Source of the DNA: Ochrobactrum teleogrylli
Lineage (GTDB): Bacteria; Pseudomonadota; Alphaproteobacteria; Rhizobiales; Rhizobiaceae
Assembly: GCF_006376685.1 (NCBI RefSeq)
Contig: NZ_VEWL01000015.1
Coordinates: 1-64,000 of the forward strand
DNA: 64,000 nt
Reading direction: 5' to 3'
The notes beneath the pieces were generated by a model. The model searched no databases. It was not told the DNA's origin and worked only from the letters and a program-made list of their open reading frames with translations. Position 1 is the stretch's first letter. The number at the start of each line of letters is the position of its first letter. This document shows, piece after piece, positions 46,534 through 56,379 of this stretch. Position numbers and translations under genes: made by a program.

Positions 46534-47745
46534 ATGAACGATTCGTGCGATTCTGCCCTTGCGGCGGATGGGACGGTTGCGTCCCGTAAAGAGGCGCGGG
46601 CAATACCGCTGGTGGTCTATTGTCTCAGTCTCGGCGTTTTTGCGCTGACGACCTCCGAACTGATGATTTCGGGCATGATGCCCTCGCTTCAGGAAGCTTT
46701 TGGCCGCTCCATTGCCGATATCGGCAATCTGATTTCGCTCTATGCCTTGGGCATGATGATCGGCGGTCCGCTGGTAACGGTGCTGTTTCTGGCCCTGAAG
46801 ATCGAGAACAAGCGCGGACTGCTCGGCCTTTTGATCTTCTATGCGCTTGCGCAGAGCGTTGCCGCCTCCACCAGCAATTTCCAGGTGCTTCTGGCCGCCC
46901 GCGTGCTGACCGGCATGGCCGCCGCAACCAGTTTCGGCCTCATGCTCGCCATTACGGCGCAGCTGGTCGCGCCGGAACTGCGGGGACGCGCGTCCTCGCT
47001 GGTCTTTGCCGGATTGATGCTCTGCACCGTGCTGGGCGTGCCGATTGCAACGGCGATCACCAATGCGTTCGGCTGGCGCGCCAGCTTCTGGAGCATCGTG
47101 GTGCTGATTCTGCTTTGCGCGCTGGTCATCGCGCTCAAGATCGAAACGACCCGTGACGGACCGCAGGCCGATCTGCGTTCGGAATTGGCGGAAATGCGCA
47201 AGCCAAAACTCTGGGCGGCCTATGCCACCAGCGCGCTGGTCATCGGCTCGTCTTTTGCGGTTTACAGCTATCTGTCGCCGATCACCGTGGAATTGGCCGG
47301 ATTTTCGGCCATGCAGGTTCCATTCCTGCTCGCCATCTATGGTGCGGCCAACATCGTCGGCAACTATGTTTCCGGGCGCTTTGCCGATCGGCACACGATC
47401 GTGACGATCTTTGCAGGTCTTGTGGTGATGCTTGCAGCCATGCTGATCTTCGCGCTTTTCGCCGAACTCAAGCCTGCTGCAATCCTCGCCATCGTGATGA
47501 TCGGCCTGACCGGCATTGCGTTGAACCCGGCTTTCGTGGCGCGTGTGATGCGCATTGCCCATCCCGGCGCATTGGTGAATGCAATGCACGCATCGGTTAT
47601 CAATATCGGCCTTGGCCTTGGTCCATGGATCGGCGGTCTGGCGATGGAAGCGGGATATGGTCTCCATGCACCGCTGTGGGTTGGCTTCGCCATGACGCTC
47701 GGCGGGCTGTTGACGCTTGCGCCGCCAGCCTTGCGGCGGATGTGA
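46534..47745 (+). CDS. MFS efflux transporter
   Basis: The 403-residue protein has 12 predicted membrane segments and belongs to the drug:H+ antiporter branch of the major facilitator family, like AraJ/Cmx. TSELMISGMMPS is in TM1 and the loop GRFADRHTI is after TM8. The divergent TetR gene suggests inducible efflux of a small molecule. The substrate cannot be told. The ATG at 46534 is preceded by AT-rich DNA and a weak binding site (AGGATT). Confidence 0.87.
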   Translation: MNDSCDSALAADGTVASRKEARAIPLVVYCLSLGVFALTTSELMISGMMPSLQEAFGRSIADIGNLISLYALGMMIGGPLVTVLFLALKIENKRGLLGLLIFYALAQSVAASTSNFQVLLAARVLTGMAAATSFGLMLAITAQLVAPELRGRASSLVFAGLMLCTVLGVPIATAITNAFGWRASFWSIVVLILLCALVIALKIETTRDGPQADLRSELAEMRKPKLWAAYATSALVIGSSFAVYSYLSPITVELAGFSAMQVPFLLAIYGAANIVGNYVSGRFADRHTIVTIFAGLVVMLAAMLIFALFAELKPAAILAIVMIGLTGIALNPAFVARVMRIAHPGALVNAMHASVINIGLGLGPWIGGLAMEAGYGLHAPLWVGFAMTLGGLLTLAPPALRRM

Positions 47746-47766
47746 TTGCAATTCGAAACGATAGTG

Positions 47767-47793
47767 AAAAACCGGGGCTATCCCCGGTTTTTC
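47767..47793 (+). terminator. terminator of the MFS gene
   Basis: AAAAACCGGGG and CCCCGGTTTTT form an 11-bp stem with a CTAT loop, 21 bp after the transporter stop codon. Confidence 0.88.
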
Positions 47794-47853
47794 TATTTCT
47801 TGCGTTTACGATCATGCAATCGATAGGCTTCATTAGCCGATGCGAGGAATAGG

Positions 47854-48492
47854 ATGAACCACCTGCGCTATGTCGGATTACCGGAACAGGAACAACGGGC
47901 GATCTTCTCGGAAATCGTCCTGCAAAACGCGCTCCTGATTGACGCGTTTTCACGTGTGCAAGACCTTGCCGCTCAGGCTGTAGACGGTCCCGAAACTGTG
48001 GAATTCTGGATCGTCTCGGGCGCGCTCTATAACAGTGTCTGGAATCATCTCACCGAGAGGCCTTTGCTGCACGGCATCAAGGATGTCGATCTTTTCTATT
48101 TCGATGCGCGGGATCTCTCCTGGGAGGCGGAAGGCCGGCTGATCGAACTGGGAAAGGCGGTTTTCAGCGATTTTCCCCTGCCGGTGGAAATACGCAATCA
48201 GGCGCGGGTGCATCTGTGGTTCGAACAGCGCTTCGGCCAGCCCTATGAGCCACTACGCTCAGCAACGGAATCAATCGGGCGCTTTTCGACCATCGCGCAC
48301 TGTGTCGGTGCCCGGTCGGAAAGCGATGGCACGCTGACGTTACACGCACCCTTCGGCCTCGATGACATTTTTTCGTTTCGTCTCAGGCCTAATCGTGCCA
48401 TCGATAACGCCGCAACGCATCGCGCCAAGGCGCGCCGCGCGCTTTCATACTGGCCGGAACTGACTTTTCAGGACTGGGACGCAGCAGAATGA
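47854..48492 (+). CDS. nucleotidyltransferase-fold protein (DUF925)
   Basis: The 212-residue protein matches the NTP_transf_6/DUF925 family. It has the acidic pair in [19 protein letters not shown] and a later [14 protein letters not shown] motif. The family is presumed to transfer nucleotides, but no substrate is known. The GAGGAATAGG before the ATG is a good binding site. The Gfo/Idh/MocA gene follows after 46 bp and may be co-transcribed. Confidence 0.82.
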   Translation: MNHLRYVGLPEQEQRAIFSEIVLQNALLIDAFSRVQDLAAQAVDGPETVEFWIVSGALYNSVWNHLTERPLLHGIKDVDLFYFDARDLSWEAEGRLIELGKAVFSDFPLPVEIRNQARVHLWFEQRFGQPYEPLRSATESIGRFSTIAHCVGARSESDGTLTLHAPFGLDDIFSFRLRPNRAIDNAATHRAKARRALSYWPELTFQDWDAAE

Positions 48493-48538
48493 ATTGTCGC
48501 CGGGCAATGAGAGTAACGATCTGAACGAAGGAAATGGC

Positions 48539-49525
48539 ATGTTCCGTTGGGGTATTCTTTCCACCGCCAAAATCGGCGTCACGCAGGTGATTCCCGCATT
48601 GGCCGCGTCGGATAATGGCGTGGTCCATGCGATAGCGAGCCGCGATCACGCCCGTGCCCGTGCCGTGGCCGACCGTTTCGGTGCCCCGCTTGCCTTCGGC
48701 TCCTATGAGGAATTGCTGGCCAGCGATCAGGTGGACGGCGTTTATATCCCGCTGCCGACATCGCAGCATATCGAATGGACGATCAAGGCGGCGGAAGCCG
48801 GCAAGCATGTGCTGTGTGAAAAGCCGATAGCGCTGAAAGCCGACGATATCGACCAGCTCATCGCCGCGCGCGACAAGCACAAGGTCACAATCGCCGAGGC
48901 CTTCATGGTCTATTACCATCCGCAATGGATCAAGGTGCGCGCATTGGTGGCCGAAGGCGCCATCGGCACGTTGCGCCATGTTCAGGGCGCTTTCAGCTAT
49001 TTCAACGTCGATCCCGGCAATATGCGCAACCAGCCCGACCTCGGCGGCGGCGCGCTGCCGGATATTGGCGTTTATCCGATGGTCGTAACCCGCATGGTCA
49101 CGGGCAAGGAGCCGCTCTCCGTGCAGGCTTCCGTCGAAATCGACCCGAATTTCGGCACTGACCGCTATGCCAATGTCGCGGCCCGATTCGACGGCTTCGA
49201 CATGACTTTCTATGTAGCGACGCAGCTTGCCGGGCGTCAGTTCATGGTTTTCCACGGCGACAAGGGCTTCATCGAGGTTCATGCGCCGTTCAACACCGGC
49301 AAATACGGTCATGGCCGCGTGACGCTCAACGACGCAGGCCATACGGAAGCGACGGAATGGTCGTTTTCGGACGCAAACCATTATCAGTTGCAGGCGCAAA
49401 ATTTTGTGCGGGCGGTGCAGGGCGAGGATGTAGCCTTGTTTTCATTGGAGAATTCCAAGGCCAATCAGCGCGTCATCGACGCGATCTATCGGGCGGGCAA
49501 AAATAATGGTTTCGTAGACCTCTAG
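48539..49525 (+). CDS. Gfo/Idh/MocA-family oxidoreductase
   Basis: The 328-residue NAD(P)-dependent oxidoreductase has a Rossmann domain starting [20 protein letters not shown]. The signature [14 protein letters not shown] is at about residues 90-103, and the C-terminal domain contains [12 protein letters not shown]. Such enzymes act on sugars and polyols, but the substrate is not predictable. I start at the ATG at 48539 because the preceding in-frame codons are non-family. AAGGAAA lies upstream. Confidence 0.85.
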   Translation: MFRWGILSTAKIGVTQVIPALAASDNGVVHAIASRDHARARAVADRFGAPLAFGSYEELLASDQVDGVYIPLPTSQHIEWTIKAAEAGKHVLCEKPIALKADDIDQLIAARDKHKVTIAEAFMVYYHPQWIKVRALVAEGAIGTLRHVQGAFSYFNVDPGNMRNQPDLGGGALPDIGVYPMVVTRMVTGKEPLSVQASVEIDPNFGTDRYANVAARFDGFDMTFYVATQLAGRQFMVFHGDKGFIEVHAPFNTGKYGHGRVTLNDAGHTEATEWSFSDANHYQLQAQNFVRAVQGEDVALFSLENSKANQRVIDAIYRAGKNNGFVDL

Positions 49526-49557
49526 GTTCCCTGTAGGGATCGTCCGGATAAAGACCT

Positions 49558-49603
49558 GTCAGAATAGCCGGGAAGGAATTTATGACTGTCCGGCTGTTCT
49601 GAC
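49558..49603. promoter_or_regulatory. 14-bp inverted repeat overlapping the dnaK promoter
   Basis: GTCAGAATAGCCGG (49558-49571) and CCGGCTGTTCTGAC (49590-49603) pair with one G-T mismatch around an 18-base loop. The right arm runs into the -35 element at 49603. It could be a transcription terminator for the upstream gene or a regulator site. No T-run follows. Confidence 0.5.
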
Positions 49604-49632
49604 TTGCAGTGAAAAAGCGCCTTTCTTATATA
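49603..49632 (+). promoter_or_regulatory. heat-shock (RpoH-type) promoter of dnaK
   Basis: CTTGCA (49603-49608) and CTTATATA (49625-49632) are separated by 16 bases. This fits the alphaproteobacterial sigma-32 pattern (CTTG, then about 16-17 bases, then CYTATNT). It leaves a leader of roughly 140 bases before the dnaK start. Confidence 0.6.
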
Positions 49633-49780
49633 CGCCTCGCACAGGGCTTCGATGACAGGCCGAGGGGTCTTGAAAAAACCTCCGGAAACCCAACCTTGAA
49701 GCGGGCATTGTGAAAAACCGTAGGAGCCGCCCATGGAACGCTCGGTAGAGGTCTTGGCGGTTTGCTGAATGGAGAGAAAT

Positions 49781-51691
49781 ATGGCTAAAGTTATTGGTAT
49801 CGATCTGGGAACGACCAACTCCTGCGTCGCCGTTATGGACGGTAAGAGCGCGAAGGTCATCGAGAATGCCGAAGGCGCCCGCACGACGCCTTCCATCATT
49901 GCTTTCACCGATAGTGACGAACGTCTCGCTGGTCAGCCTGCGAAACGTCAGGCCGTCACCAATCCGGAAGGCACCCTGTTTGCAGTCAAGCGCCTGATCG
50001 GTCGCCGTTTCGACGATCCGATGGTCACCAAGGACAAGGATCTTGTCCCGTATCACATCGTCAAGGGCGACAATGGCGATGCCTGGGTAGAAGTTCACGG
50101 CAAGAAGTATTCGCCATCGCAGGTTTCCGCGATGATCCTTCAGAAAATGAAGGAAACGGCTGAATCTTACCTCGGCGAAACCGTCACGCAGGCCGTTATC
50201 ACGGTTCCGGCTTACTTCAACGACGCCCAGCGTCAGGCCACCAAGGACGCTGGCAAGATTGCCGGTCTGGAAGTGCTGCGCATCATCAACGAGCCGACCG
50301 CTGCCGCGCTCGCCTATGGTCTCGACAAGAGCGAAGGCAAGACTATTGCCGTATACGATCTTGGCGGCGGCACCTTCGACGTGTCGGTGCTTGAGATCGG
50401 TGACGGCGTGTTCGAAGTGAAGTCCACCAACGGTGACACGTTCCTCGGCGGTGAAGACTTCGACATGCACATCGTCGACTACATGATCACCGAGTTCAAG
50501 AAGGAAAGCGGCATCGATCTGAAGAACGACAAGCTTGCTCTGCAGCGCCTCAAGGAAGCTGCCGAAAAGGCCAAGATTGAACTGTCGGCTGCCCAGCAGA
50601 CCGAAATCAACCTGCCGTTCATCACCGCTGACGCAACGGGTCCGAAGCATCTGGCCATCAAGCTGTCGCGCGCCAAGTTCGAAAGCCTTGTCGAAGACCT
50701 CGTCAAGCGCACGATTGAGCCGTGCAAGGCCGCTCTGAAGGATGCCGGTCTCAAGGCTGGTGAAATCGACGAAGTGGTTCTGGTCGGCGGCATGACCCGC
50801 ATGCCCAAGATCCAGGAAGTCGTGAAGGCCTTCTTCGGCAAGGAACCGCACAAGGGCGTGAACCCGGATGAAGTCGTCGCCATGGGCGCGGCCATTCAGG
50901 GCGGCGTTCTGCAGGGCGACGTCAAGGACGTTCTGCTGCTCGACGTGACCCCGCTGTCGCTCGGCATCGAAACGCTCGGTGGCGTGTTCACCCGTCTGAT
51001 CGACCGCAACACGACCATCCCGACCAAGAAGTCGCAGACCTTCTCCACTGCCGAAGACAATCAGTCGGCTGTGACGATCCGCGTCTTCCAGGGCGAGCGT
51101 GAAATGGCTGCCGACAACAAGATCCTCGGCCAGTTCGACCTCGTGGGCATTCCGCCTGCACCGCGTGGCGTGCCGCAGATCGAAGTGACCTTCGACATCG
51201 ACGCCAACGGTATCGTCAACGTATCGGCCAAGGATAAGGGCACCGGCAAGGAGCACCAGATCCGCATTCAGGCTTCGGGCGGTCTGTCGGATGCCGACAT
51301 CGAAAAGATGGTCAAGGACGCCGAGGCCAATGCCGACGCCGACAAGAAGCGCCGCGATGCCGTTGAAGCCAAGAACCAGGCCGAAAGCCTGATCCACTCG
51401 ACGGAAAAGTCGCTGAAGGATTACGGCGACAAGGTCTCGGAAGACGACAAGCAGGCCATCGAAGGCGCGATCGCTGCGCTCAAGACCTCGCTTGAAGGTG
51501 ACGATGCCGAAGACATCAAGGCCAAGACCCAGACGCTCGCTGAAACGGCGATGAAGCTCGGTCAGGCCATGTATGAGGCAGCGCAGGCTTCTGAAGGTGC
51601 GGACGCCGAAGGCGGCGAGCAGGCTTCGTCCAAGGACGATGTCGTTGACGCCGACTATGAAGAAATCGACGACGACAAGAAGAAGTCGTAA
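49781..51691 (+). CDS. dnaK: molecular chaperone DnaK (Hsp70)
   Basis: The 636-residue Hsp70 has the nucleotide-binding domain ([48 protein letters not shown]). The linker [16 protein letters not shown], substrate domain and acidic tail ending [10 protein letters not shown] follow. The ATG at 49781 (MAKVIG) has GGAGAG nine bases upstream. An ATG four codons earlier overlaps it. dnaJ follows after a terminator and 128 bp, so dnaJ can be transcribed separately or by read-through. Confidence 0.98.
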   Translation: MAKVIGIDLGTTNSCVAVMDGKSAKVIENAEGARTTPSIIAFTDSDERLAGQPAKRQAVTNPEGTLFAVKRLIGRRFDDPMVTKDKDLVPYHIVKGDNGDAWVEVHGKKYSPSQVSAMILQKMKETAESYLGETVTQAVITVPAYFNDAQRQATKDAGKIAGLEVLRIINEPTAAALAYGLDKSEGKTIAVYDLGGGTFDVSVLEIGDGVFEVKSTNGDTFLGGEDFDMHIVDYMITEFKKESGIDLKNDKLALQRLKEAAEKAKIELSAAQQTEINLPFITADATGPKHLAIKLSRAKFESLVEDLVKRTIEPCKAALKDAGLKAGEIDEVVLVGGMTRMPKIQEVVKAFFGKEPHKGVNPDEVVAMGAAIQGGVLQGDVKDVLLLDVTPLSLGIETLGGVFTRLIDRNTTIPTKKSQTFSTAEDNQSAVTIRVFQGEREMAADNKILGQFDLVGIPPAPRGVPQIEVTFDIDANGIVNVSAKDKGTGKEHQIRIQASGGLSDADIEKMVKDAEANADADKKRRDAVEAKNQAESLIHSTEKSLKDYGDKVSEDDKQAIEGAIAALKTSLEGDDAEDIKAKTQTLAETAMKLGQAMYEAAQASEGADAEGGEQASSKDDVVDADYEEIDDDKKKS

Positions 51692-51710
51692 TCATCTGCC
51701 GCTGACAGTG

Positions 51711-51737
51711 AAAGCCCGGCTCCATGCCGGGCTTTTG
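51711..51737 (+). terminator. terminator between dnaK and dnaJ
   Basis: AAGCCCGGC and GCCGGGCTT form the stem around TCCAT, followed by TTG. The short T-run suggests partial read-through into dnaJ, which would set the DnaK:DnaJ ratio. Confidence 0.75.
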
Positions 51738-51819
51738 CCAGTTTCGGTATTCGGCAGACGATGAATAATAACGAAGGCTCCGGTTGGGAGTCCGGTCCAG
51801 CCGCCGGGGTAACGGACGT

Positions 51820-52953
51820 ATGAAGATCGATTATTACGAAGCATTGGGCGTAGAAAAGTCCTGCGATGACAAGACGCTGAAAGCGGCTTTTCGCAAGCTC
51901 GCCATGCAGTACCATCCTGATCGCAACCCGGATAATCCGGAAGCTGAACGCAAGTTCAAGGAAATCGGCGAAGCTTACGAAACGCTGAAGGACCCGCAGA
52001 AGCGGGCAGCCTATGACCGTTTCGGCCATGCTGCCTTTGAAAATGGCGGCGCAGGTGCCGGTTTTGGCAATGGCTTTGCGGGCGCGGGCGGTTTTGCCGA
52101 TATTTTCGAAGATATTTTTGGCGAGATGATGGGTGGCGGTCGCCGCCGTTCCAGCAACGGTCGCGAACGCGGCGCCGATCTGCGCTATAATATGGAAGTG
52201 ACGCTCGAAGAAGCTTTCGCCGGCAAGACGGCGCAGATTCGCGTGCCGACCTCCATCACCTGTGATGAATGCTCCGGTTCGGGTGCCAAGGCGGGTTCGC
52301 AGCCCACCACCTGTACCATGTGCTCGGGCTCGGGCCGGGTGCGCGCGGCGCAGGGCTTCTTCTCGGTGGAACGCACCTGCCCGACCTGTAATGGTCGCGG
52401 TCAGGTCATCAAGGATCCTTGCGGCAAGTGCCACGGTCAGGGCCGCGTGACGCAGGAGCGTTCGCTTTCGGTCAATATCCCGGCCGGGATCGAGGACGGC
52501 ACCCGTATTCGCCTTGCAGGCGAAGGCGAAGCCGGAATGCGCGGCGGTCCGTCGGGTGATCTCTACATCTTCCTTTCGGTCAAGCCGCACGAGTTCTTCC
52601 AGCGCGACGGCTCCGACCTTTATTGCAAGGTGCCGATCTCGATGACCACGGCGGCGCTGGGCGGCCAGTTCGAAGTCTCGACACTGGACGGCACCCAGAC
52701 CCGCGTGAAGGTTCCCGAAGGCACGCAGAACGCCAAGCAGTTCCGCCTCAAGGGCAAGGGCATGCCGGTTCTGCGCCAGCAGGCGGTGGGCGATCTCTAT
52801 ATCCAGATCGATATTGAGACGCCGCAGAACCTGTCGAAGCGCCAGCGCGAATTACTGGAGGAATTCGAAAAGCTCTCCTCGCAGGAGAACAGCCCGAAAT
52901 CAGCCGGGTTCTTCTCGCGGATGAAGGAATTCTTCGAGGGAATAGGTGAGTAA
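51820..52953 (+). CDS. dnaJ: co-chaperone DnaJ (Hsp40)
   Basis: The 377-residue protein has the J domain ([23 protein letters not shown] in YHPDRNPDN) and the Gly/Phe-rich region. All four zinc-binding CxxCxGxG repeats ([32 protein letters not shown]) are present, as is the C-terminal substrate domain. It is complete and should be functional with DnaK. I start at the ATG at 51820 (MKIDYYEAL), the family N-terminus. Confidence 0.97.
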   Translation: MKIDYYEALGVEKSCDDKTLKAAFRKLAMQYHPDRNPDNPEAERKFKEIGEAYETLKDPQKRAAYDRFGHAAFENGGAGAGFGNGFAGAGGFADIFEDIFGEMMGGGRRRSSNGRERGADLRYNMEVTLEEAFAGKTAQIRVPTSITCDECSGSGAKAGSQPTTCTMCSGSGRVRAAQGFFSVERTCPTCNGRGQVIKDPCGKCHGQGRVTQERSLSVNIPAGIEDGTRIRLAGEGEAGMRGGPSGDLYIFLSVKPHEFFQRDGSDLYCKVPISMTTAALGGQFEVSTLDGTQTRVKVPEGTQNAKQFRLKGKGMPVLRQQAVGDLYIQIDIETPQNLSKRQRELLEEFEKLSSQENSPKSAGFFSRMKEFFEGIGE

Positions 52954-52983
52954 AAAAGGGGAGCCAAACGGCTCCCTTTTTTC
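52952..52983 (+). terminator. terminator of dnaJ
   Basis: GGGAGCC-AAAC-GGCTCCC lies between runs of six A and six T. It starts at the dnaJ stop codon. Confidence 0.9.
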
Positions 52984-53063
52984 ATATTTTCCTTATTCCT
53001 GCCTTGCTTAAGGAATTGAAAGCGGCATAAGCTTGTCCAATAACGACAATGGGAGCATGCGGA

Positions 53064-53663
53064 ATGGCAGGTCAACTCGGCAGGAAACTCGCCGCGAAAT
53101 TCGACGAGGAAATCCGTTTTTTCAAAGGGTGGATTGACGGGCCGAAAGCGGTAGGCGCCATTCTGCCGACCAGCTCCATCACCGCGCGGCGCATGGCAAG
53201 CGTGATCGATATCCATTCCGGCCTGCCGGTTCTCGAACTTGGGCCGGGCACCGGCGTCATCACCAAGGCGATCCTCAAGCATGGCGTGAAGCCATCCGAT
53301 CTTTATTCGATCGAATATTCGCAGGATTTCGTCGAGCATCTGAACAAGACCTATCCTGAGGTGAACATCATCCAGGGCGATGCGTTCGATCTCGACACCA
53401 CGCTCGGCACCATGAAGGACCAGCAGTTCGACAGTATTATTTCTGCCGTGCCGCTGCTCAACTTCCCGATGGCGCGCCGTGTGCAGCTTATCGAAGATAT
53501 GCTGACGCGCATTCCGCGTGGCCGTCCGTTCATGCAGATCACTTATGGACCTCTGCCGCCGGTTCCAGCCGGTCGCGGAAACTATACGGTTCAGCACTAT
53601 GATTTCGTCATGCGTAATGTTCCGCCAGCACAGCTGTGGGTTTACCGCAGGCCACTCGGCTGA
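53064..53663 (+). CDS. pmtA: phospholipid N-methyltransferase PmtA
   Basis: PmtA methylates phosphatidylethanolamine three times with SAM to make phosphatidylcholine, a major lipid of Brucella and rhizobia. The 199-residue length and the motif VLELGPGTGVITKAIL fit the Sinorhizobium-type family. The early FFKGWIDGPKAVGAILPTSS also fits. The ATG at 53064 has GGGAG eight bases upstream. An ATG five codons earlier overlaps that site. It lies 110 bp after dnaJ on the same strand but behind a terminator. Confidence 0.88.
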   Translation: MAGQLGRKLAAKFDEEIRFFKGWIDGPKAVGAILPTSSITARRMASVIDIHSGLPVLELGPGTGVITKAILKHGVKPSDLYSIEYSQDFVEHLNKTYPEVNIIQGDAFDLDTTLGTMKDQQFDSIISAVPLLNFPMARRVQLIEDMLTRIPRGRPFMQITYGPLPPVPAGRGNYTVQHYDFVMRNVPPAQLWVYRRPLG

Positions 53664-53705
53664 TTGACTGTCCGTGATTGTATTTGCTGATTCTCGGAGT
53701 TGTCC

Positions 53706-54272
53706 ATGACCGCACGTGTTCTTGTCTTCGCCGGTTCGATCCGTATCGGCGCTTTCTCGGGTCATATGGCGGATGCCGCCCAACAGGAATTGCGGGCGCA
53801 GGGTGCGGAAGTCACCCGCATCACGCTTGCTGATTATCCGTTGCCCCTGATGGACCAGAATCTGGAAAAGGAGCATGGCGTTCCCGAAAACGCCATGAAG
53901 CTCGGTCGGCTCTTTGCCGAACACGACGCGCTTCTGATCTGCTCGCCGGAATATAATGCATCGATCCCGCCGCTGCTGAAAAACACGCTCGACTGGGTCA
54001 GCCGGATTTCCAAGGATGGCGACCAGCCGCTGCGGCCCTATAGCGGGCTGACGGTCGGTCTGTGTTCGACGTCGGACGGTATGTTCGCCGGTATGCGCGG
54101 GCTCTACCACCTGCGCGCGGTGTTGATGGCGGTTGGAACGCAGGTCGTGACCGAACAATGTTCGGTCGGTCGCGCCTCGGTGGCATTCAACGAGGACGGC
54201 ACCCTCAAGGATGAGCGCAGCGCCAAAATGCTCACAGCCGTCTGTCAGAGCGTGATCAGCCGGGCAGGCTGA
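53706..54272 (+). CDS. NADPH-dependent FMN reductase-like protein
   Basis: The 188-residue flavodoxin-fold protein starts [17 protein letters not shown] and has the FMN-loop motif [19 protein letters not shown]. This marks the NAD(P)H-dependent FMN reductase/quinone reductase family (ChrR/ArsH-like). The electron acceptor is unknown. The ATG at 53706 has GGAG six bases upstream. A terminator hairpin follows. Confidence 0.87.
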   Translation: MTARVLVFAGSIRIGAFSGHMADAAQQELRAQGAEVTRITLADYPLPLMDQNLEKEHGVPENAMKLGRLFAEHDALLICSPEYNASIPPLLKNTLDWVSRISKDGDQPLRPYSGLTVGLCSTSDGMFAGMRGLYHLRAVLMAVGTQVVTEQCSVGRASVAFNEDGTLKDERSAKMLTAVCQSVISRAG

Positions 54273-54295
54273 TTCTCCGTTCAATCTGCATATTT

Positions 54296-54328
54296 CGGGG
54301 CGCGGTATCTTTCGTACCGCGCCCCGTT
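54296..54328 (+). terminator. terminator of the FMN reductase gene
   Basis: CGGGGCGCGGTA and TACCGCGCCCCG form a 12-bp stem with a 7-base loop, followed by TTG. The stem is very stable, though the T-run is short. Confidence 0.7.
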
Positions 54329-54363
54329 GTGCGATTAGAACAAAAATTGCAGCGGAGAATTTC

Positions 54364-55065
54364 ATGACGACGACAGAATTGCGCGATCAGCTGATCGTGG
54401 GCCTCGACGTGCCGACTATCGCCGAAGCGGAAAAAGCCGTTGAGGAACTCGGTGATGCCGTGTCCTTCTACAAGATCGGCTATCAGCTGGTTTTTGCGGG
54501 CGGTCTCGATTTTGCGAAGAGCCTGATTGCGGCGAAGAAGAAAGTCTTCCTCGACATGAAGCTGCTCGACATCGACAACACCATCGCCAAGGGCGTGGAG
54601 AATGTTGCGAAGATGGGCGTTTCGATGCTCACGCTCCATGCCTATCCAAAAGCCATGCGCGCTGCCGTCGAAGCCGCCAGAGGGTCAGATCTCTGCTTGC
54701 TCGGCGTGACGGTTCTGACGTCGATGGATGATGCCGACCTGCGCGAAGCGGGCTATTCCGACAATGCGGAAACGCTGGTCCTGAAGCGCGCGCGTCAGGC
54801 GCTGGACGCCGGCATGGGTGGTATCGTCGCTTCCGCAGCCGAAGCTGCCGCCATTCGTCAGGCCATCGGACCGGATATGGCGGTGGTGACGCCGGGCATT
54901 CGTCCCGCAGGCGCGGAGAAGGGTGATCAGAAGCGTGTCATGACGCCAGCGGATGCGCTTCGTGCCGGCGCCAGCCATCTTGTCGTGGCGCGACCGATTG
55001 TCGGCGCAGCGGATCGCAAAGCGTCTGCCCTTGCCATTCTGGAAGAAATGCGCTCCGCTGCGTAA
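54364..55065 (+). CDS. pyrF: orotidine 5'-phosphate decarboxylase
   Basis: PyrF makes UMP, the last step of de novo pyrimidine synthesis. The 233-residue barrel has the catalytic Asp-Lys-Asp set in [13 protein letters not shown], the N-terminal LIVGLDVPT and the phosphate-binding VTPGIRP. It is full length. GGAG lies 9 bases before the ATG at 54364. The DUF1330 gene follows after 21 bp, so the two are probably one transcript. Confidence 0.96.
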   Translation: MTTTELRDQLIVGLDVPTIAEAEKAVEELGDAVSFYKIGYQLVFAGGLDFAKSLIAAKKKVFLDMKLLDIDNTIAKGVENVAKMGVSMLTLHAYPKAMRAAVEAARGSDLCLLGVTVLTSMDDADLREAGYSDNAETLVLKRARQALDAGMGGIVASAAEAAAIRQAIGPDMAVVTPGIRPAGAEKGDQKRVMTPADALRAGASHLVVARPIVGAADRKASALAILEEMRSAA

Positions 55066-55086
55066 ATAGTTTTCGAGGAGGAAAGC

Positions 55087-55374
55087 ATGACGAAAGCCTA
55101 TTGGATCGCCCGCGTGGATGTTCGCGACCCGGAACGCTACAAGGATTATGTGTCCACAGCCAAACCCGCCTTCGAACGCTATGGCGCGAATTTCATTGCG
55201 CGCGGCGGCAAGGCGGAAGCCGTCGAAGGACAAGGACGTGCGCGCAATGTCATCATCGAGTTCGAGACCATGCAGCACGCGCTCGATTGCTACAACTCGC
55301 CGGAATATCAGGCGGCGAAAGCTATTCGCCAGACCGTAGCGGATGGTGAGATCGTCATTGTCGAGGGTATCTGA
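55087..55374 (+). CDS. DUF1330 family protein
   Basis: The 95-residue protein is a dimeric alpha-beta barrel of the DUF1330 type, with AYWIARVDVRDPERYKDY at the start and FETMQHALDCYNSPEYQAAK in the middle. The function of the family is unknown. It follows pyrF with a very strong GAGGAGGAAAG binding site, so it is likely well translated. Confidence 0.87.
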   Translation: MTKAYWIARVDVRDPERYKDYVSTAKPAFERYGANFIARGGKAEAVEGQGRARNVIIEFETMQHALDCYNSPEYQAAKAIRQTVADGEIVIVEGI

Positions 55375-55386
55375 CACCACAATGAA

Positions 55387-55413
55387 AAAGGCCTCGGAAG
55401 GGGCCTTTATCTT
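55387..55413. terminator. terminator between the convergent DUF1330 and SMP-30 genes
   Basis: AAAGGCC (55387-55393) pairs with GGCCTTT (55402-55408), followed by ATCTTTT. It ends right at the stop codon of the minus-strand gene. Confidence 0.7.
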
Positions 55414-56289
55414 TTAGAGCGCTACCGGCGGGTCATGCCGCCCCGCCAATGTGAGATCAAGCAGCAGCACCTTTCCGGCATGGGGATCGGCGTTACGAGC
55501 CTCGTCGTTCATGCCTTCATGGGCGCTGGTCACGATCATCACCGCCGCATCCGGGCCGACAAAGGCCGGGCAGGACGGCTGGCTTACAGGCAGTTCTATC
55601 GATCGGATCAGGCGACCTTGTGGTGAATAGGCGTGAAGCGCTTTTCCGCCCCAGCAGGCGTTCCAGACGGTGCCTTCCGCATCCACGACTGATCCGTCAA
55701 CGCCGCCTTCATCGACACGGTGATGAAAGACGCTCTTTTCCGAAACCGGCAGCCCCGTTTCAGGATCGGTATCGACACGCCAGATGATATTGCGGTCGGT
55801 ATCGGCGAAATAGGCGATCTTTCCATCCGGCGAAAAGCAGATCGAATTGGTGATCGTGATGCCGGAAAAGAGCTTCTTCACCTGGCCTTCGCGATACCAC
55901 CAGATGGAACCGGCATCCTTCTCGGCCTTACGGCCCATGGTGCCGATCCAGAATGCGCCGGAGGGGTGGACGCGCGCATCATTGGAGCGCGTCACCGGAT
56001 TGTCGGCTTCCAGCGGATGATGCATCGTCAGACGACCATTGGCGCGCTCGCGGATGAACAGCCCGTGTTCGCTGACCAGAAGCTGGCGCTCGCGGTCGAT
56101 GACGGCAAGGGCGCTGGCTTTCATGCCGAGGTCATGGACCTCCATTGCCCCGCTTTCCCAGTTTCGCTCGATGAGTTTGTGCCCGAGAATATCGAACCAC
56201 CAGACATGGCCTGTCAGCGGATCGTAACCCGGGCCTTCGCCCAGTTCTGCGATATGGTCGGCGAATATGACAGTTTTGACGGACGTCAC
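55414..56289 (-). CDS. SMP-30/gluconolactonase family hydrolase
   Basis: The 291-residue six-bladed beta-propeller has LGEGPGYDPLTGHVWWFDI with the metal-binding Glu. RSNDARVHPSGAFWIGTM, TITNSICFSPDG and EGGVDGSVVDAEG also match the lactonase family. It probably opens a sugar lactone. The best start is GTG at 56289, since GGGAGGAAAAG sits directly before it. An in-frame ATG at 56316 is 9 codons upstream and lacks a good site. Confidence 0.87.
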   Translation of the reverse strand: MTSVKTVIFADHIAELGEGPGYDPLTGHVWWFDILGHKLIERNWESGAMEVHDLGMKASALAVIDRERQLLVSEHGLFIRERANGRLTMHHPLEADNPVTRSNDARVHPSGAFWIGTMGRKAEKDAGSIWWYREGQVKKLFSGITITNSICFSPDGKIAYFADTDRNIIWRVDTDPETGLPVSEKSVFHHRVDEGGVDGSVVDAEGTVWNACWGGKALHAYSPQGRLIRSIELPVSQPSCPAFVGPDAAVMIVTSAHEGMNDEARNADPHAGKVLLLDLTLAGRHDPPVAL

Positions 56290-56326
56290 CTTTTCCTCCC
56301 GAAAAGTATCATTCAACCGCTGTGTC

Positions 56327-56374
56327 TAGAGCATTTTCCCGCCAAATGAAAAGCTTCGGCATGGCATAAATGCG
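56327..56374. repeat. degenerate family A repeat
   Basis: TAGAGCATTTTCCCGCCAAATG, followed by GCTTCGG and ATAAATGCGG, aligns loosely with the end of the family A repeat. It lies between the SMP-30 and luciferase-like genes. Confidence 0.4.
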
Positions 56375-56379
56375 GCAAT

